Part shown: one piece after another, positions 20,949-29,996 of the stretch
Layout of the letters: the number at the start of each line of letters is the position of its first letter
Position numbering within the stretch: the stretch's first letter is position 1
Assembly: GCA_905221605.1 (NCBI GenBank)
Contig: CAJNDS010000946.1
Location: 115,001 to 147,500 of the forward strand
Length of the DNA stretch: 32,500 nt
Source: Symbiodinium natans
Lineage: Eukaryota; Sar; Dinophyceae; Suessiales; Symbiodiniaceae
Direction: 5' to 3'
The notes under the pieces: model-generated
What the model was told of the DNA's origin: nothing
Seen by the model: only the letters and a program-made list of their open reading frames with translations
Database searches by the model: none
Translations under genes and position numbers: made by a program

Positions 20949-21856
20949 ATGCGTTTGAGTGCACCTCCGCTGCAGCTCGTAGCAGCGTCTGCGGGGCGTC
21001 ACCTGAGCATGCAATCCAGACTTCGAGTTTGTGCGATGCAGGCGTTTCGTGGTTTGGTGATTTGGGATGCAAACTTGGGATTCCGGATTGGGCCCGAAAA
21101 AGATACGCATAAAAAGTTGAGCGCTTGAGACGCTTGGATCACTTCAAGCCACCCACAAACTTGCAACACCTGGCTTTGTCGGGTCACTTGGAGAAATTGG
21201 AGCACGTGTAAGACTTGTGTCACACAGGGTCGATTGGATCACTTGGGAAGCATGAGTCGCTTGGAGAAGACTTGGGTCAGTTGGGTCACTTGGACACTTC
21301 ATACACTTTTAAGTCACTTAAGTCACTTGGGACTATTGGGTCACTTGGGGCACGTGGGACACTTGGCTCACTTGGGTCTCCTGAAATATTTTTGGGGCAC
21401 TTGGGCCATAGGAGTCGCCCAAGGAGCCTCCAGAACTTTGCCAGGGGCTTTCAGGGATGCCCGAGTCACTCAAAACACTGGGGTCACATGGGACGCTGGG
21501 CTCATATGAATCGCTGGTGATTCACTTGAGACACTTTAAGACACATAGGACACTGGAGCACGGAACACTCGGGTCGTCGGCCCTACCTAAAGATTGTGTC
21601 AGTCGGGTGGCTTGGCTACACTTGGTGGACTTAGGAGCCCGAACCAGCAAAAGCCGCTCTGGCGCAGGAGACCCAGCGGCCAGGCGCCAAGGACGCGCGA
21701 ACGACTTCTAACGAATCTTTGCGCCAGGTCGATTCGACCCGCCAACTCCAAAGACAAGTGAGTTGGGGTGGCGGGCTGGCTTTCTTAAATAGCGGGGTCG
21801 GAATAATTACTAGTAGTATTACCTCATGGCCCCTATATTAAAAAAAACTACAATCA

Positions 21857-21887
<31 letters not shown>

Positions 21888-22947
21888 AAAAAAAAAACAA
21901 CAACTTTCTCGTTAATAAGGCCCCTATTCGTAGGGTGCCCCCTAAACCCTAAACCCTAAACCTTAAACCCTAAACCCTAAACCCTAAACCCTAAACCGTG
22001 GCCTCTTCTCAGCTTTTGAGTGCCAGGCAAACCGCCTCCGCAGCTGCCAGGGCCGCCAGTGGCAGATCCTGCAGTCTTGGGGGGGTTATAAATGTTACAA
22101 ATTCAGGGTTTGGGGTTTAGGGTTTAGGGTTTAGGGTTGAGGGTTTAGGGTTTAGGGTTTGGGGTTGAAGGCGTGGGGGCTCAGCGGTTTAAGGCTTAGG
22201 GCCTTAGGGCTGAGGCTAGGAAGTCTCAAGCCGGGATTCCGGGCGGCGGTCGGAGGTTTCAGTGGCCAGGGCTTTTACGTACCATGTTTCGCATTTCGGT
22301 GGGATTTAGGGTTGAGGGTTCGCATGGGTTCGCGCTAGTCTTGTTAGATGCCGGCTAGGGCGGCTCCATCTTGGATCCCTAAACCCCATAACCCGAACCC
22401 TTGAATGCGAACCCCCGCGTGCAACATGCAGAGACGGATGCACATGGCTACAAGGCTGGCCTCTTCAGACACGCGTTCCCGGAAGGCTACCATGGCCTAA
22501 AGCAGGTGGTGGGTTTGGGGGTTTAGGGTTTAGGGTTTAGGGTGTAGGGTGTAGGGTGTAGGGTTTAGGGTTTAGGGTTTTTGGGCCTAAGGCTTCGAGT
22601 CATACAGGGGCCTGTTGTTTTTAAAGTGTGTGCTTCGGGGAGTTTACGCTATCACTATCCGGGATTCGCCAGCAACAACTACGGCTCCTCTGTTAGCCTG
22701 TTGACAACTCCTGCAGGTAAGGTCAACACAGCGAAAGGTTGTGCCGAGGCCCCTGCCTCAGCCACAAAGAGTGTTGCATCATCGGCTGGGAGTGAGCGCT
22801 TCACCTCGGTGCACCAAGGATCACCAGCGTGACCACCCAAAGAACACCGAGCGCTCAAAACTTGATTGACAGCATGCCAACCTTGCTGTCTCCACAGTCA
22901 CGCAAACTGCTGGAACTCTAGAGCCCAAAGAGCCCAATGCCCCTTAA
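20949..22947 (+). CDS. Plus-strand gene model, six exons, ~168 aa, possible organelle-targeted protein
   Basis: Exons: 20949-21041 (ATG, MRLSAPPLQLVAASAGRH, a mitochondrial-type presequence), 21635-21757 (EPEPAKAALAQETQRPG ...), 22027-22084 (RLRSCQGRQWQILQSWG), 22432-22505 (YKAGLFRHAFPEGYHGLKQ), 22608-22716 (RYHYPGFASNNYGSSVSL) and 22898-22947 (TQTAGTLEPKEPNAP, stop). All five junctions keep frame (0, 0, 1, 0, 1). Donors GTGAGT (21758) and GTAAGG (22717) are close to the standard consensus, and the last acceptor CTTGCTGTCTCCACAG is excellent. The stop lies inside a MITE end. No family is recognised. A rival minus-strand reading exists: an exon starting MVAFRERVSEEASLVAM (ATG 22493, donor at 22413) joined in phase to 22068-22009 (LPLAALAAAEAVCLALKS, stop). 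That would match the direction of the neighbours, so strand is not settled. Confidence 0.4.
21118..21560 (+). repeat. Degenerate minisatellite, core CACTTGGGT
   Basis: Some 30 diverged copies of a roughly 9-12-bp unit (TCACTTGGG, ACACTTGG, TCGCTTGGAG). Open frames here (Ser-Leu-Gly and His-Leu-Gly repeats) are products of the repeat. It fills the first intron of the plus-strand model. Confidence 0.8.
21840..21898. repeat. C-run followed by A-run in an AT-rich element
   Basis: About 20 C residues followed by about 20 A residues, embedded in AT-rich sequence that shares TTAATAAGGCCCCTATT with fragments near 20520 and 28630. Confidence 0.85.
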
Positions 22948-23104
22948 GTAAGGGATATACCCTGAGTCATATAGGGATCCCTAGTATGATTTAAGGTATT
23001 ATCCTTAAGTATACCCCTTAAAATAAGGAATATACCCTGAACCATATCTAGGGATCCTTAATATGATTTAAGGTATGTTCCTTCATCAAGGGGTATTGGG
23101 CTCT
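22929..23104. mobile_element. MITE-like element, GCCCAATGCCCC family, copy 3 (largest)
   Basis: AGAGCCCAATGCCCCTT at the left matches the complement of AAGGGGTATTGGGCTCT at the right at 16 of 17 positions. The interior is a tandem duplication of a ~60-bp unit containing GGATATACCCTGA and ATATGATTTAAGG. It lies between the ends of two convergent gene models. Confidence 0.8.
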
Positions 23105-23149
23105 CGGGGAGACTCGGTCGGGTTCGTTGGGAAGGGGCCGTCGGCCTCA

Positions 23150-24706
23150 TCAGCATCTTCTAAGTCGCTCGGCAGCGGCCTCGGAGGGTTTGACGATGTG
23201 CGGATGAGCACATTAGGGTTTAGGCTTTAGGCTTTAGGCTTTAGGCTTTAGGCTTTAGGCTTTAGGCTTTAGGCTTTAGGCTTTAGGGCTTAGGATGACG
23301 GCACACAACCGCCACTACCAGCAGCCATCCCTCGGCCCCAACTGGGCAGGCTCAGGACGAAGCTCGTCCGCGCCGTGCTCATGGAGCACCGACCTGAGAC
23401 ACAGGCCCTTGCCTTCTCTGCAACTCTGGCACGCAACGCCTGCAGCAGCAAAAATGGGTCATAGGGGGGGCTTGTGAAAGAGATACCCTCACCTACTGCG
23501 GGGGTCTCAATCTCCAAACGAGATATCGCACCCTTCTACGACAAATCAAAGTCTTCTTTTGCTTAAGCCTGTACTCGGCTCCCAACAGGTAGGCTTTGGC
23601 CTGGCGTCGCCAGAAACGCCGCGCTCCGCGGGAGCACTGCGCCTGACAGAGAGGCCGAGGTCAGGGTTTCGGGTTTGGGGGTTAGGTTTTGGGGTTTAGG
23701 GTTTAGGGTTTGGGGCTTAGGGTTTGGAGTTTCGGGTTTAGGGTTTGGGGTTTAGGGCTTGGAGTTTCGGGTTTTGGGGTTTCGGGTCCGGCCGTGAACC
23801 CAAACCCAAGGGTAGACTTAGCTTGGGGATGATGCGAGGATCGGGGTGTAGGTGTGGAGCTTTCGGGTTCAAGGGTTTCCAAGCTGGAAACCCCCTAAGC
23901 CCGAAAACCGAAAACCCTCTGCAATCCGGGATTCCTTGCAAGCCACTCAAACACTCGAGCTGGGGTTAGTCTGGGTCCAGTGCTCCCAAACCTCCAGTAA
24001 TTAGCCCTTCAGGGTCTAGGGTTTAGGGCTCAGCCCAAGTCTCTCTCTCGATGGGAAGAGGGGGGATGCGATCATAGGGGCAAGGGGTTCATGAAAAGGC
24101 TAAACCCTAAACCCTAAACCCTAAACCCTAAACCTCGAAGCTCCTAAACTCCTCCCCCTCCAAACCCATCCCCCCCCCCCCCAAATGTGCAGCCGACGGG
24201 GCCGATTGGATGAGATCCTCCAGCTCCGCCGCACCTTGTTTGAAGGCATGCTGCTTTGGGAAAGGCCTAAACCCCTAAACCCTCATTAAAGCCTAAACCC
24301 TAAAACCGTAAAACTCGAAAACCCTGAAACCCTAAAACCATAAAAAACCCTGAAACCCTGAAACCCTGAAACCCTAAACCCCTAAAACCCTAAAGCCCTA
24401 AAACCCTAAGCCCTAAAAACCTAAAACCCTAAACCCCTAAACCCTAAACCCTAAAACCCTCAAACCCTGAACCCTGAAACCCTAAACCCCTGAGGGTCGT
24501 GGGGTTCTGGCGTTTGGGTTCCATGACACCCCCAGAGGCTCAGCCGCAGGCCATCCGCTCCTCGCCTCCGCGCTCCTTCCACCACTGACAGAACCTGGTT
24601 TAGGGTTTAGGGTTTAGGGTTTAGGGTTTAGGGTTTCGGGTTTAGGGTTTGGGGTTTGGGGTTTAGGGTTTAGGGCGTCTCGCCGCGCAGCGGCAGTAAG
24701 TGCCAT
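23150..24706 (-). CDS. Gene of unknown function, six exons, ~94 aa, basic
   Basis: Exons: 24706-24684 (MALTAAA), 24594-24556 (FCQWWKERGGEE), 24266-24194 (PFPKQHAFKQGAAELEDL ...), 23642-23569 (GARRFWRRQAKAYLLGAEY), 23439-23394 (CVPELQRRQGPVSQ) and 23179-23150 (AAAERLRRC, stop). Junction phases match (2, 2, 0, 2, 0). Acceptors before exons 4 and 5 are strong (GCCTCTCTGTCAG|G and TTTTTGCTGCTGCAG|G). Donors are GC, GA, GC, GC and GT types. The protein is rich in Arg, Ala and Gln with likely helices; no family is recognised. A plus-strand frame over exon 5 (LVRAVLMEHRPETQALAF) also looks coding, a reminder that either strand can mimic a gene in this DNA. Confidence 0.52.
24270..24490 (-). repeat. 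Irregular CCCTAAA / CCCTAAAA / CCCTGAAA array
   Basis: Mixed 7-8-bp units, none homogeneous, directly next to the exon at 24194-24266. Confidence 0.9.
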
Positions 24707-24903
24707 GCGTAAATGGCGCCCTGGGTGTGTAGGGGCGGCATGTCACGCGAAGGCATCTCTTGTCAATGTAATCCAACAATTTCATTGGTGCTGGTGGACT
24801 TTTGAGGGCTTTGGTCCTTGGTTTTAGGGTGTTCTCATCAGATCCTGTGTAAATATGGGCGCCACTCTGGTGGCCTAGTGGCAAGGCGAGACCGAGGGGC
24901 TCT

Positions 24904-27609
24904 CTATTCGACCATTCTCCAATGGCTCCACCCATTGTCCATCCAGTAAAGGTGTCCATCACTGCCGGGTATCTTCTGGGTCCAGGCACCCTAGAAAAGG
25001 GTGGGTACGGCCTAAGCAGGCCGGGTGGGAATTTAGGGTTTAGGGTTTAGGTGTTAGGGTTTAGGGTTTAGGGTTTAGGGTGTAGGGTTATGGAATAGGC
25101 ATTTGGGGTTTGGGGTTAAGGGTTTTTAGGGTAAAGGGATTGGGGATTATGCATTTGGGCTTAGGACTTCATGTTAGGAAAAGGTTTAGCGTGTTCGAGG
25201 ATGTGCGGAGCGCACGACAAACCATGGCTCCATGTATGACCATATCCTCGGAACCGGGGGAAGAACCCTAAACCCTCATAGACCATAAGACCTAAAGCCC
25301 TAAACCCCTGACCGCTCAAAAACCCTAAGCCGGCTGCAAGCCCTGAGCCGTAAGCCCTAAACGGTAAGCCCTAAACCTTGCACCCCAAAACCAAAAACCA
25401 AAAACCAAAACCCTCAACCCTAAACCTTCAACCCTAAACCGTAAACCCTAAACCCTAAACCCTCGAACCCTAAACCGCAAAACCCTCTGAGCCCACAAGC
25501 CTGTGACATGGTGAGGCGGAACTGTGAGCGGAGCCTCGGCAGGAAAGGCCATCACGGCGACAGGGTTTAGGGTTTAGGGTTTAGGGTTTAGGGTTTGGGG
25601 TTTAGGGTTTAGGGTTTAGGGTTTAGGGTTTAGGGTTTAGGGTTTAGGGTTTAGGGTTTAGGGTGTAGGGTTTTCAGGGCTTTGGCGCTTCAGGGTTTAG
25701 GGAGTTTAGGGGTTTGTTTGGAGTTGAGGGTCTCGGGTTTCAGGCACTAAGCCCGAAGTTTTGGGGTCTCGGGGTTTCGAGGTTTCTTCGATAGGGTTCG
25801 AGGCTTCAGGGTTTTGGGGCTGTAGGGTTCGGGAGCTTGGGATTAAGGGCCCTGACCCGAAGGCTTCGGAGGTTTCGGGGTGCATGGGCTTGATCTAGAA
25901 TTTGAGTTTATATAAGATGTTAGAGTTTAGGGTTTAGGGCTAGGGTTTAGGGCTAGGGTTTAGGGGGTACAGGCTTCTGAGGCTGGGCTTCCCCTAAAAC
26001 GCGCCGGGGGAAGGACTCTGACGGGCTGTTGGCTGATCTGGTGTGGGGCAAAAAACCTGTTGGTTTAGGGTTTCGGGTTTGGGTTCTGGAGCCCTAAACC
26101 CGAAACCCTAAACCCTGAGCCCTCAACCCTAAAGCCTAAACCCTAAACCCTAAACCCTGAACCCTGAACCCTAAACCCTAAACCCACCGTAAACCAGGGG
26201 GCTTCCGGTTTCATGAGGGTGGCTGTCGTTTTGGGGGGGCGGGGGGGGCTACGGGGTTGAGACCCGAATGTGTCCGAAGGCGTAACCCCAACGTCCAGCA
26301 TGACAGGGACCCGAACTTAGAGAACTACGCAACTTAGGGTTCAGGGTTGAGGGCTCCATGCAACTTCACGCATCACAGAAGCTGAACCGAACCCTCAAGA
26401 AACCGAAGGGGCTGAACGTAGGGTTTAGGGTTTAGGGTTTAGGGTTTAGGGTTTAGGGTTTAGGGTTTAGGGTTTAGGGTTTAGGGTTTAGGGTTTAGGG
26501 TTTAGGGTTTAGGGTTTAGGGTTTAGGATTAGGGTTTAGGGTTTAGGGTTTAGGGTTTAGGGTATAGGGTTTAGGGTATAGGGTTTAGGTTTAGGGTTTA
26601 GGGTTTGGGGTTTAGGGTTTAGGGTTCAGGGATCGCTGAAAGGGTTTCTCAGACCCAGGCGAGTCTGGCTTGCTCGTCTGCAGCTTCTGGAATGTGCGCT
26701 TCGTCCAGTGTTTGTAGTTCCTGGCAGTTCCTAAACCCTAAACCCTAAACCCTAAACCCTAAACCCTAAACCCTAACCCCCCAACCCTAAACCCTCAACC
26801 CCAAACCCCAAACCCTACGAAAGCCCTAAACGCTTGTCGGAAACGCTTTGTGTCTGTTTTCCTAAACCCTAAACCCTAAACCCTAAACCCTAAACCCGAA
26901 ACCCTAAACCCTAAACCCTAAACCCTAAACCCTAAACCCTAAACCCTAAACCCTAACCCTAAACCCTAAACCCCTAATCCCTCGAACCCTTTACCATCCC
27001 CCCCAAGAAGGCACCCTGAGGCTTCAAAACTAATGCCAGCTGCGTGCTCTGGGCCGCAGGCTTTTGGGGCTCAGGGTTTAGGGTTTAGGGTTTAGGGTTT
27101 GGGGTTTAGGGTTTAGGGTTTAGGGTTTAGGGTTTAGGGTTTAGGGTTTAGGGTTTAGGGTTTAGGGTTTAGGGTTTAGGGTTTAGGGTTTAGGGTTTAG
27201 GGTTTAGGGTTTAGGGTTTAGGGTTTAAGCTGCGTTTTCGGGTGGTGGGGCTCCAGGGTTTTAGGGCATGAGTGTTTAGGGTTTAGGGTTTAAGGTTTAG
27301 GGTTTAGGGTTTAGGGTTTAGGGTTAAGGGTTCAGGGTTTAGAAATTATGGCTGTGTTTAGGTTTTCGGGTGGAGGTGTAGGGGTTTTCGTGCTGTGGGG
27401 CTGTAGAGCGTTCAGGCTTTGAGTTTGGAGTATAGGGTCTTCGGTTTACGGGCGTCAGGCTTTTGAGATTCAAAGTGCAAACGAAGCGGAGGTTTACGAA
27501 AACACGGGGCCCCTCATATCGTAGGATTCCCCTATAATCAGAAAAAACCCCAATAAGGAAAACGCCAAGTGAACGAGCAACGCGAGGTCCATTTTCCAGG
27601 CACCCTCAT
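24904..27609 (-). CDS. Gene of unknown function, six exons, ~93 aa
   Basis: Exons: 27609-27604 (ATG AGG), 27060-27015 (PAAQSTQLALVLKPQ), 26730-26655 (NYKHWTKRTFQKLQTSKP), 26037-26005 (SANSPSESFP), 25534-25501 (LRSQFRLTMSQ) and 24990-24904 (SDGHLYWMDNGWSHWRMVE, stop). Phases match (0, 1, 2, 2, 0). Acceptors before exons 4 and 6 have strong pyrimidine tracts (TTTTTTGCCCCACACCAG and CACCCTTTTCTAG|G). Donors are GT, GT, GT, GC and GC. The protein is basic at its centre and Trp/Tyr-rich at its C terminus; no family is recognised. The start is weak: an alternative phase through exons 1-2 (EVLTRARWDE, then CGPEHAAGISFEAS) also fits. Confidence 0.5.
25560..25668 (+). repeat. TTTAGGG array
   Basis: About 15 heptamers with one TTTGGGG and one TGTAGGG unit, on the high side of the exon at 25501-25534. 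Confidence 0.95.
26418..26630 (+). repeat. Long TTTAGGG array
   Basis: About 30 heptamers, pure in the first half, with ATTAGGG, TATAGGG and TTTGGGG variants at the end. Confidence 0.96.
26730..26976 (-). repeat. CCCTAAA arrays around a 50-bp spacer
   Basis: Two CCCTAAA blocks (26731-26777 and 26862-26976) separated by a short non-repeat segment at about 26815-26862 that may once have been an exon. Confidence 0.93.
27068..27231 (+). repeat. Long TTTAGGG array
   Basis: About 23 heptamers with one TTTGGGG. It starts 8 bp from the acceptor of the exon at 27015-27060. Confidence 0.97.
27500..27565. repeat. Fragment of a dispersed AT-rich repeat
   Basis: CCCCTATAATCAG ... CCCCAATAAGG resembles pieces at 20505-20575 and 28600-28730 (AATAAGGACCCCAATAAGG, then TGCCCCTAATTTCGG). 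Together they suggest a decayed repeat family separate from the MITE-like elements. Confidence 0.5.
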
Positions 27610-27826
27610 CCCATCGCGCTCGAGTCAAGACCTCTCTGAAGTAATGATAGGGCTTCGGGCATAGGATTTAGGATTCAGGCTTGGCCCCCATGCAGTGCCA
27701 GTGGGTTGATAGTGAAAACAACCCTAAACCCTAAGCCCTAAGCCCTAAACCCTAAACCCTAAACCCTAAACCCTAAACCCTAAACCCTAAACCCTAAACC
27801 CATTTTCATGAGGTCTGAAGGGGACT

Positions 27827-28221
27827 CTAACTGTTCTGGGGCCCAACCATGCGCCCAACCTTAGTCACACACGCTCTAAAGCTTCGGGTTCCTTAGGGTT
27901 TAGGGTTTAGGGTTTAGTGTCTAGTGTTTAGGGTTTAGGGTTTAGGGTTTAGGGTTTCGGGTTTAGGCGCAGTGCGGTTGCAAGTGGAAGCTAGAGGTCT
28001 TGCTGGTGCACCTGAGTGATAAAGCCGCGGTGAAACACGCCACTATCAGGCTTGAGATTTCGTCTTTGGGTTGAGGGGGCTAACCCTAAACCCCTAAACT
28101 CGCCTAAACTCTAGAATTCCATGCGCTTGGCACTTCAACATCTGCCGCTTCTAAGAATTGAATCCTAGACTAAAACCTTAAGTAACAAAGGAGGCCTGTG
28201 AGACACCGACTCGAAAGGCAT
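27827..28221 (-). CDS. Short ORF of three exons, ~37 aa, one predicted membrane helix
   Basis: Coding exons: 28221-28196 (ATG, MPFESVSH), 28050-28012 (LIVACFTAALSL) and 27875-27827 (ACVTKVGRMVGPQNS, stop). Phases are 2 and 2. Donors are CACAG|GC and CTCAG|GT. The transcript could begin at the acceptor CTCAGTTTCACCCAG|C at 28263, which leaves a short leader containing CPECG in frame. The central segment is hydrophobic, so a tiny single-pass membrane protein, such as a small complex subunit, is possible. A plus-strand frame over exon 2 (LEVLLVHLSDKAAVKHATI, ending in a stop) is equally open, which lowers confidence. Confidence 0.38.
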
Positions 28222-28262
28222 CGCAGCCGTGGGCGTATTCGCAAGCCCGCATTCAGGGCAAG

Positions 28263-28920
28263 CTGGGTGAAACTGAGCTGTCTTCATGCATGAGGAGAGG
28301 ACTTAGCAACACATAAACTAGTGCTCGAAGAAACGTTATCCATGAGTCAAGCGTATGTTGGCTATGTATTCATATCTAGTCTGAAACTTTCAAGTTTAGC
28401 AAGTTTAGCAGTTAAATACTTGCACGTGTTGGACCACATAAAAATATGTATGCATGTGCAAGTGTAGAAGCACGTTCCACAAAGCCCTAAACCCTAAACC
28501 CCATTTACGAGCCATATCACTTTGACCACATGCACCTCCCAGTCTGATCATCCACAACCAAGAATATATTGGGGGTTTACGAAAAATAGGGGACCCCAAA
28601 TATAGATCCCCGAAGGGTAGCATCCCCGTATACGAAGGACCCCCAATAAGGTACCCCGAATAGTAGGATCCCCTTGTTTGTTAATAAGGATCCCATTCAT
28701 TAAGGGACCCCCTGATTTCGGAAATCCCCCATATGGGGTTGCCTCTGAGACTTGCTGCTTCTCAGGAAGCAGTACCCGATGCGCCTTTAAGGTTTAGGGT
28801 TTAGAGTTTTGGGTTTGGGGTTTAGTTCAGGGTTTAGGGTTGAGGGTTTAATTAAGGTTTAGCCGCAAGCCCCATGAACCCCAAGCTAAGACTCGCGATT
28901 CAGGGTGTGCAAAGAAGATG
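28263..28920. other. Non-repetitive spacer with AT-rich repeat fragment and no clear gene
   Basis: 28263-28490 is ordinary-looking unique sequence with stops in all frames apart from short stretches. 28560-28740 is AT-rich with repeated GGACCCC/AATAAGG pieces. 28780-28860 is degenerate TTTAGGG. Confidence 0.5.
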
Positions 28921-28922
28921 GC

Positions 28923-28962
28923 CTGGACTGCCCCCCGCTCCCTCTTGGAGCAGGGTCCACTC
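28923..28962 (-). CDS. Candidate exon, 13 codons
   Basis: GAG|GAG acceptor, 13 open codons (EWTLLQEGAGGSP), CCAG|GCC donor in phase 1, which would join the CPECG segment at 28262. Three plus-strand frames are also open (one reads CKEDGLDCPPLPLG), so the strand is uncertain. Confidence 0.25.
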
Positions 28963-29029
28963 CTCAAACCCTACACCCTACACCCTACACCCTAAACCCT
29001 AAACCCTAAACTCTAAACCCTAAAGCCCC

Positions 29030-29491
29030 TCAGGAGTCCAGGGTGGCACGCTTGCCTCAAGTCTTCATTTTCACAGGGTTGGTTTGAGGGCTCAGGGCTC
29101 AGGGCTCAGGGTTTAGGGTTTAGGGTTTCGGGTTCTTTGGGTTGCTTCTTGGGAAGGCTGGCTTTTGGAGTTTTAGCTTGGGGTTTGTGGTTTGGGGTTT
29201 AGGGTCCGAGTTTAAGGTCTAGGGTTTAGGCTTCGGGGTTTAGGGTTTAGGCTTTAATTAGGGTCTGAGGCTTTTGAAATTTGGGGGTCTTGGGGTTTCA
29301 GGTACTCAGAGTCTTGTAGGGGTTAGAGTTTAGGCTTTAGGTTTTTGGGGCTTAGGGCTTAGGGCTTTGGGGTAGTTTTGGGGGGCTTGGGGGCCGACGG
29401 CAAGGTCCGAGGCCGGGGCTCTTCCACTTGAGCAGCTTATCCAGGTCGTTGTTCACCATGTTGATGTAGGCTTTCAGCTTTCCGTTCCCAC
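29030..29491 (-). CDS. 3' part of a gene of unknown function, two exons seen
   Basis: Exon 29491-29414 reads KLKAYINMVNNDLDKLLKW with nearly all third positions G or C, one of the clearest coding signals in the window. The donor CCCG|GC joins in phase 1 to 29055-29030, a 26-nt last exon (KRATLDS, stop) after acceptor TTGAG|GC. Upstream exons must lie in 29500-29996, because the TPR gene ends at 29997. A strong acceptor, CCTCTGACCCTCCTGCTGCAAG, ends at 29842, but the short piece after it could not be joined in frame. No family is recognised. Confidence 0.6.
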
Positions 29492-29649
29492 CTTAATGTT
29501 AGGGAGACCCTTGGGGATATAGACCCTCTGAATAAGGCCCCTGTTTGAGAGAGCCACAGGAGGGTTCAGAAGGGGTCCCCCTTAAGGGTCCCCCTTATCC
29601 AACCTAGGACACTTAAGGGGCCAGAGAGGGATCAGGATGCCCCCCTGTC

Positions 29650-29765
29650 CGGGGGCGGGGAGGGTAGTCAGGGTAATTAGGGTAGTTAGGGTAGTTAGGG
29701 TGATTAGGGTGATTAGGGTAGTTAGGGTAATTAGGGTGATTGGGGTGATTAGGGTAAATTAGTAT
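29650..29765 (+). repeat. AGGGTAGTT / AGGGTGATT 9-bp array
   Basis: About 12 units of a 9-bp repeat distantly related to the telomere unit. Its minus strand gives a spurious Asn-His-Pro / Asn-Tyr-Pro open frame. Confidence 0.9.
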
Positions 29766-29996
29766 ACTTAAGATTTTCGGCCGGGGGGACTTCAGCATCT
29801 GAGCTCAGGACGCACCATGCCCAAGACGACACCTTGCAGCAGGAGGGTCAGAGGCTGGTACCCCAAACATCAGAATCCCGATGTCCAAGCAAGAGCACCC
29901 AGGCTCTCTCTACCTTATGGTCCCTTTTGGGGTCCCCTTTTAATTAGTCTGTGTAGGGTACCCACCCTAAACACTAAACCCTAAACCCAAAAGCGC

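Noticed and set aside
24663-24989. 108-codon minus-strand open frame
   Set aside because: Part of it is explained by the last exon at 24904-24990 in another phase and by the first exon at 24684-24706; the remainder has no family resemblance. A separate gene is not excluded.
29613-29798. Asn-His-Pro / Asn-Tyr-Pro open frame
   Set aside because: Translation of the AGGGTGATT array.
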